Shown here: piece after piece, positions 45,120 through 47,923 of the stretch | Position numbering within the stretch: the first letter of the stretch is position 1 | Layout of the letters: every line of letters begins with the position of its first letter | NCBI RefSeq assembly: GCF_019049855.1 | Contig: NZ_JAHLSY010000016.1 | Location: 1-47,923, forward strand | DNA length: 47,923 nucleotides | Source: Hydrogenophilus thiooxidans | GTDB lineage: Bacteria; Pseudomonadota; Gammaproteobacteria; Burkholderiales; Rhodocyclaceae | Reading direction: 5' to 3' | The notes under the pieces: model-generated | What the model was told of the DNA's origin: nothing | Databases searched by the model: none | The model's input: only the letters and a program-made list of their open reading frames with translations | Position numbers and translations under genes: made by a program

Positions 45120-45404
45120 ATGGCAACTTTTCTGATCTGCTACGATATCACGGACCCCAAGCGGCTGGCACGGACGCACCGCTATTTCACACGCGTGGCT
45201 ACCCCCATCCAGTACTCCGTCTTTATTTACCAAGGCGATGAACGGAGTTTGCGTAGAATCATGGAACGCGCCGTTTGCCTGATCAACCCCAAAAAAGATG
45301 ATCTGCGGTGCTACCCATTACCCGCGGGAGGATGGCGTAAGCGAATCGGTCGGGCCGTGTTGCCGGAAGGGATCCATCTCAGTGTACTGCCACCAGATCT
45401 CTGA
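45120..45404 (+). CDS. cas2: Cas2 protein B (downstream of cas1)
   Basis: A 94-residue Cas2 of the more canonical form. FLICYDITDPKRLARTHRYF carries the catalytic-type Asp, IQYSVFIYQGDERSLRRIM is the second strand block, and DDLRCYPLPAGGWRKRIGRAVLPEGIHL the C-terminal half. It shares YDIxDPxRLARxHRY and Qx-SV with the upstream Cas2-like protein but diverges elsewhere, so they look like old paralogues. The ATG follows the cas1 stop by 10 bases. The CRISPR leader begins directly after its stop. Confidence 0.92.
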   Translation: MATFLICYDITDPKRLARTHRYFTRVATPIQYSVFIYQGDERSLRRIMERAVCLINPKKDDLRCYPLPAGGWRKRIGRAVLPEGIHLSVLPPDL

Positions 45405-45552
45405 AGTACAATTAATTTTGTTTGCTCCTTGACAATTTGGTTTATCCAATGTCGCACAACCAACTGTACAAAACACACGTAGTCAAAGTGGTTAATTTTT
45501 TGGGAACAGTGGTTGTAACCCATTGTTCCAAAAAGCAGAAAAATGTGGGTGC
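45405..45552 (+). promoter_or_regulatory. CRISPR leader
   Basis: A 148-base AT-rich segment between cas2 and the first repeat, in sharp contrast with the GC-rich genes. TTGACA lies at 45429-45434 without a good -10 at the usual distance. The half next to the array holds a near-symmetrical dyad. By position and composition it should drive array transcription and guide spacer integration at the first repeat. Confidence 0.78.
45501..45530. promoter_or_regulatory. Dyad in the leader, 22 bases before the first repeat
   Basis: Two arms, TGGGAACAGTGGTT and AACCCATTGTTCCA, pair almost fully around a central GT, with two single-base bulges and one mismatch. It could be a binding site for a host factor or for the Cas1-Cas2 complex, or an RNA hairpin at the start of the precursor transcript. 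Confidence 0.55.
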
Positions 45553-47923
45553 GTTGGAATCATGCCCTGATTGAGAAGGGATTAAGACCTCTTTACCTGG
45601 AAGAGGTTCGGTCTGAGAAAGCGTTGGAATCATGCCCTGATTGAGAAGGGATTAAGACGAATTTAAGCCACAAAATTTTGCAAAAACGATTCGTTGGAAT
45701 CATGCCCTGATTGAGAAGGGATTAAGACATATGAAAAACATTCGATTTTGTCAATACATAAAGGTTGGAATCATGCCCTGATTGAGAAGGGATTAAGACT
45801 CTTGCTGCGCCTGCTCTTGTTGCAGCAATTGGTTGGAATCATGCCCTGATTGAGAAGGGATTAAGACCCGACGCTGCAATAATGTAAGTATTTGGTAGTA
45901 GTTGTTGGAATCATGCCCTGATTGAGAAGGGATTAAGACGGCTCACACTTCCCCGTACTCGTGCTTGAGCACGTGTTGGAATCATGCCCTGATTGAGAAG
46001 GGATTAAGACGCACGATCTCGGTGATTTCCGCCTCTCTGGAAAGTTGGAATCATGCCCTGATTGAGAAGGGATTAAGACAATGACGTCGATCTCGATGTT
46101 CATTTCGGTTGCATAGTTGGAATCATGCCCTGATTGAGAAGGGATTAAGACTGAGCGTCGTCGTAGACTATGGCGTTGCCGGAGATTGGAATCATGCCCT
46201 GATTGAGAAGGGATTAAGACATTCGGCCTGCCTTCAGAATTTTTTCGGCAGCGCCGTTGGAATCATGCCCTGATTGAGAAGGGATTAAGACCAAGCGTCT
46301 CATCAATCACTGCACGAACCTTATTTGGAATCATGCCCTGATTGAGAAGGGATTAAGACCCTCCATGATATTCAATTTTCGACAGCACCGAAAGTTGGAA
46401 TCATGCCCTGATTGAGAAGGGATTAAGACGAAACACCACAACCAAAAACACAACGGTTCCGACGTTGGAATCATGCCCTGATTGAGAAGGGATTAAGACT
46501 TTTTCTGCCGCACCAGGTACGGAATGTAACTAGGGTTGGAATCATGCCCTGATTGAGAAGGGATTAAGACCCAGTATCGGCTTGCAATGTCCGGGCGTTC
46601 CTTCGGTTGGAATCATGCCCTGATTGAGAAGGGATTAAGACGTGATGAACATTATGACGAGAAAAAAACCAGATAATAGGTTGGAATCATGCCCTGATTG
46701 AGAAGGGATTAAGACGCGGCAAATCAAGCAAGAACTTCATTTCTCCTCTCACGGTTGGAATCATGCCCTGATTGAGAAGGGATTAAGACTTCTGCGCCTT
46801 GTACGCCTTGCACACCGAGAAGATGGTTGGAATCATGCCCTGATTGAGAAGGGATTAAGACTGCCATCGAGTAACTGAAATGGAATTTCCTTGATCCCGT
46901 TGGAATCATGCCCTGATTGAGAAGGGATTAAGACAGCGGAAAAAGCGAAGCATCTTGGCACGCATATTTGTTGGAATCATGCCCTGATTGAGAAGGGATT
47001 AAGACTTCTTCGAGCTCGTGATACGTTTCATCTTCTACCCAAGTTGGAATCATGCCCTGATTGAGAAGGGATTAAGACCCGCAATCTTCCGATAGCTCAT
47101 CCGTTCCGTCAGAGTTGGAATCATGCCCTGATTGAGAAGGGATTAAGACGAAGCTCATCAGATCGACGTACCCCGGAAACTTCTGTTGGAATCATGCCCT
47201 GATTGAGAAGGGATTAAGACTTCTGCTGCCGCTTGAATTTTACGCAACCGCTTGGTTGGAATCATGCCCTGATTGAGAAGGGATTAAGACGGTATTTTTC
47301 TTGCGTCATCTTGAATAGCTACTTGAGTTGGAATCATGCCCTGATTGAGAAGGGATTAAGACTTTGCGTTTCATGTTCGAATTATGCATGAATGCGCAAG
47401 TTGGAATCATGCCCTGATTGAGAAGGGATTAAGACCGCCCCTTCGTCGTTGCATTGTGGAGCACGGGTGCGGTTGGAATCATGCCCTGATTGAGAAGGGA
47501 TTAAGACTTCACCGTCCTCATGGACTTTCCACCCCATGCTCTCGTTGGAATCATGCCCTGATTGAGAAGGGATTAAGACCTTTGCGCGCGAGACGCTTGA
47601 TTTTCTCGCTTTGTTGGAATCATGCCCTGATTGAGAAGGGATTAAGACCCCAATTCCGACGCATAATCACACGCTCGCCAATCGTTGGAATCATGCCCTG
47701 ATTGAGAAGGGATTAAGACAAAGCCAGGCACGCAAACCACGCTATTTAGCGTGGTTGGAATCATGCCCTGATTGAGAAGGGATTAAGACAGATTCACCCC
47801 ATTCAACATCGAGATCATTGATGGCGTTGGAATCATGCCCTGATTGAGAAGGGATTAAGACTGAGATCAACGGGATCAAATTGACTAAGGCGCACGGTTG
47901 GAATCATGCCCTGATTGAGAAGG
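45553..47923 (+). CRISPR. CRISPR array, 36-base repeats, runs off the right edge
   Basis: Thirty-three complete 36-base repeats and a 34th cut off at 27 bases, separated by 33 spacers of 32-38 bases. The repeat begins GTTGGAATCATG and ends GGGATTAAGAC, with an internal CCCT...AGGG pairing. The first repeat starts at 45553 and the last full one at 47826. Repeats are identical except for the first base: A in the copy at 46185 and T in the copy at 46324. The last 8 bases, ATTAAGAC, could form the crRNA 5' tag if transcribed from the leader side, by analogy with type I and III systems. Spacers are all different. No degenerate terminal repeat is seen, so the array continues beyond the window. Confidence 0.98.

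Noticed and set aside
45442-47701. Open frames within the CRISPR array, for example 45442-45633 minus, 46724-46909 minus and 47384-47701 plus
   Set aside because: Their translations are the repeat translated over and over with spacers between. They are by-products of the array, not genes.

Overview
The window looks like a chromosomal segment of a GC-rich betaproteobacterium. The evidence is the gene neighbourhood miaB-phoH-ybeY-corC-lnt-glyQ-glyS-gmhB-plsC, the pairing rpe-gph-trpE, the two-subunit glycyl-tRNA synthetase, CCA-encoding tRNAs and a PsrA-like fatty-acid regulator. A Hydrogenophilaceae-type organism is plausible, but the genus is a guess that I could not test. Most of the window is housekeeping sequence. 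The accessory part is the right end, a CRISPR adaptation module and its array.

Layout. 1-5.1 kb: a small putative outer-membrane protein, a large MscK-type mechanosensitive channel on the minus strand and a radical SAM protein. 5.1-16 kb: tRNA-Met diverging from a long plus-strand run of tRNA modification, ribosome maturation, envelope and glycyl-tRNA synthetase genes, ending in heptose and acyltransferase genes and a putative beta-barrel protein. 16-19.3 kb: a PsrA/FadR-like TetR regulator, a membrane-anchored HtrA protease, a Nif3-like protein and a DUF2889 protein behind a strong promoter and a 16-bp palindrome. 19.4-26.2 kb: sucCD, an ornithine cyclodeaminase-family enzyme, an FHA protein, and rpe-gph-trpE.

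26.2-31.1 kb (minus strand): a TRAP transporter operon (dctP, dctQ, dctM) and pmbA. 31.1-34 kb: darP-mogA-DAHP synthase, convergent with a PduO-type cobalamin adenosyltransferase. 34.1-34.7 kb: a six-gene tRNA cluster (Ser-Ala-Glu-Asp-Glu-Asp) with a Glu-Asp tandem duplication and an intrinsic terminator. 34.9-36.6 kb (minus strand): rho and trxA. 36.8-39.4 kb: a seven-iron ferredoxin, then a CBS-domain gene and fadD behind a near-ideal PsrA-type operator. 39.5-43.7 kb: an aapJQMP amino-acid ABC transporter operon closed by a perfect terminator.

43.8 kb to the right edge: cas2-like, cas1 and cas2 genes, with cas1 bracketed by two diverged 94-residue Cas2 paralogues. An AT-rich leader carrying a near-symmetrical dyad follows, then a CRISPR array of 33 complete repeats plus one cut by the window edge. 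No effector or interference gene lies in the window.

Three observations stand out: the cas2-cas1-cas2 adaptation module with its leader dyad; a regulator-operator link between the PsrA-like gene at 16.0 kb and the fadD region at 37.1 kb; and several perfect palindromes placed between promoters and start codons (DUF2889, dctP, aapJ).
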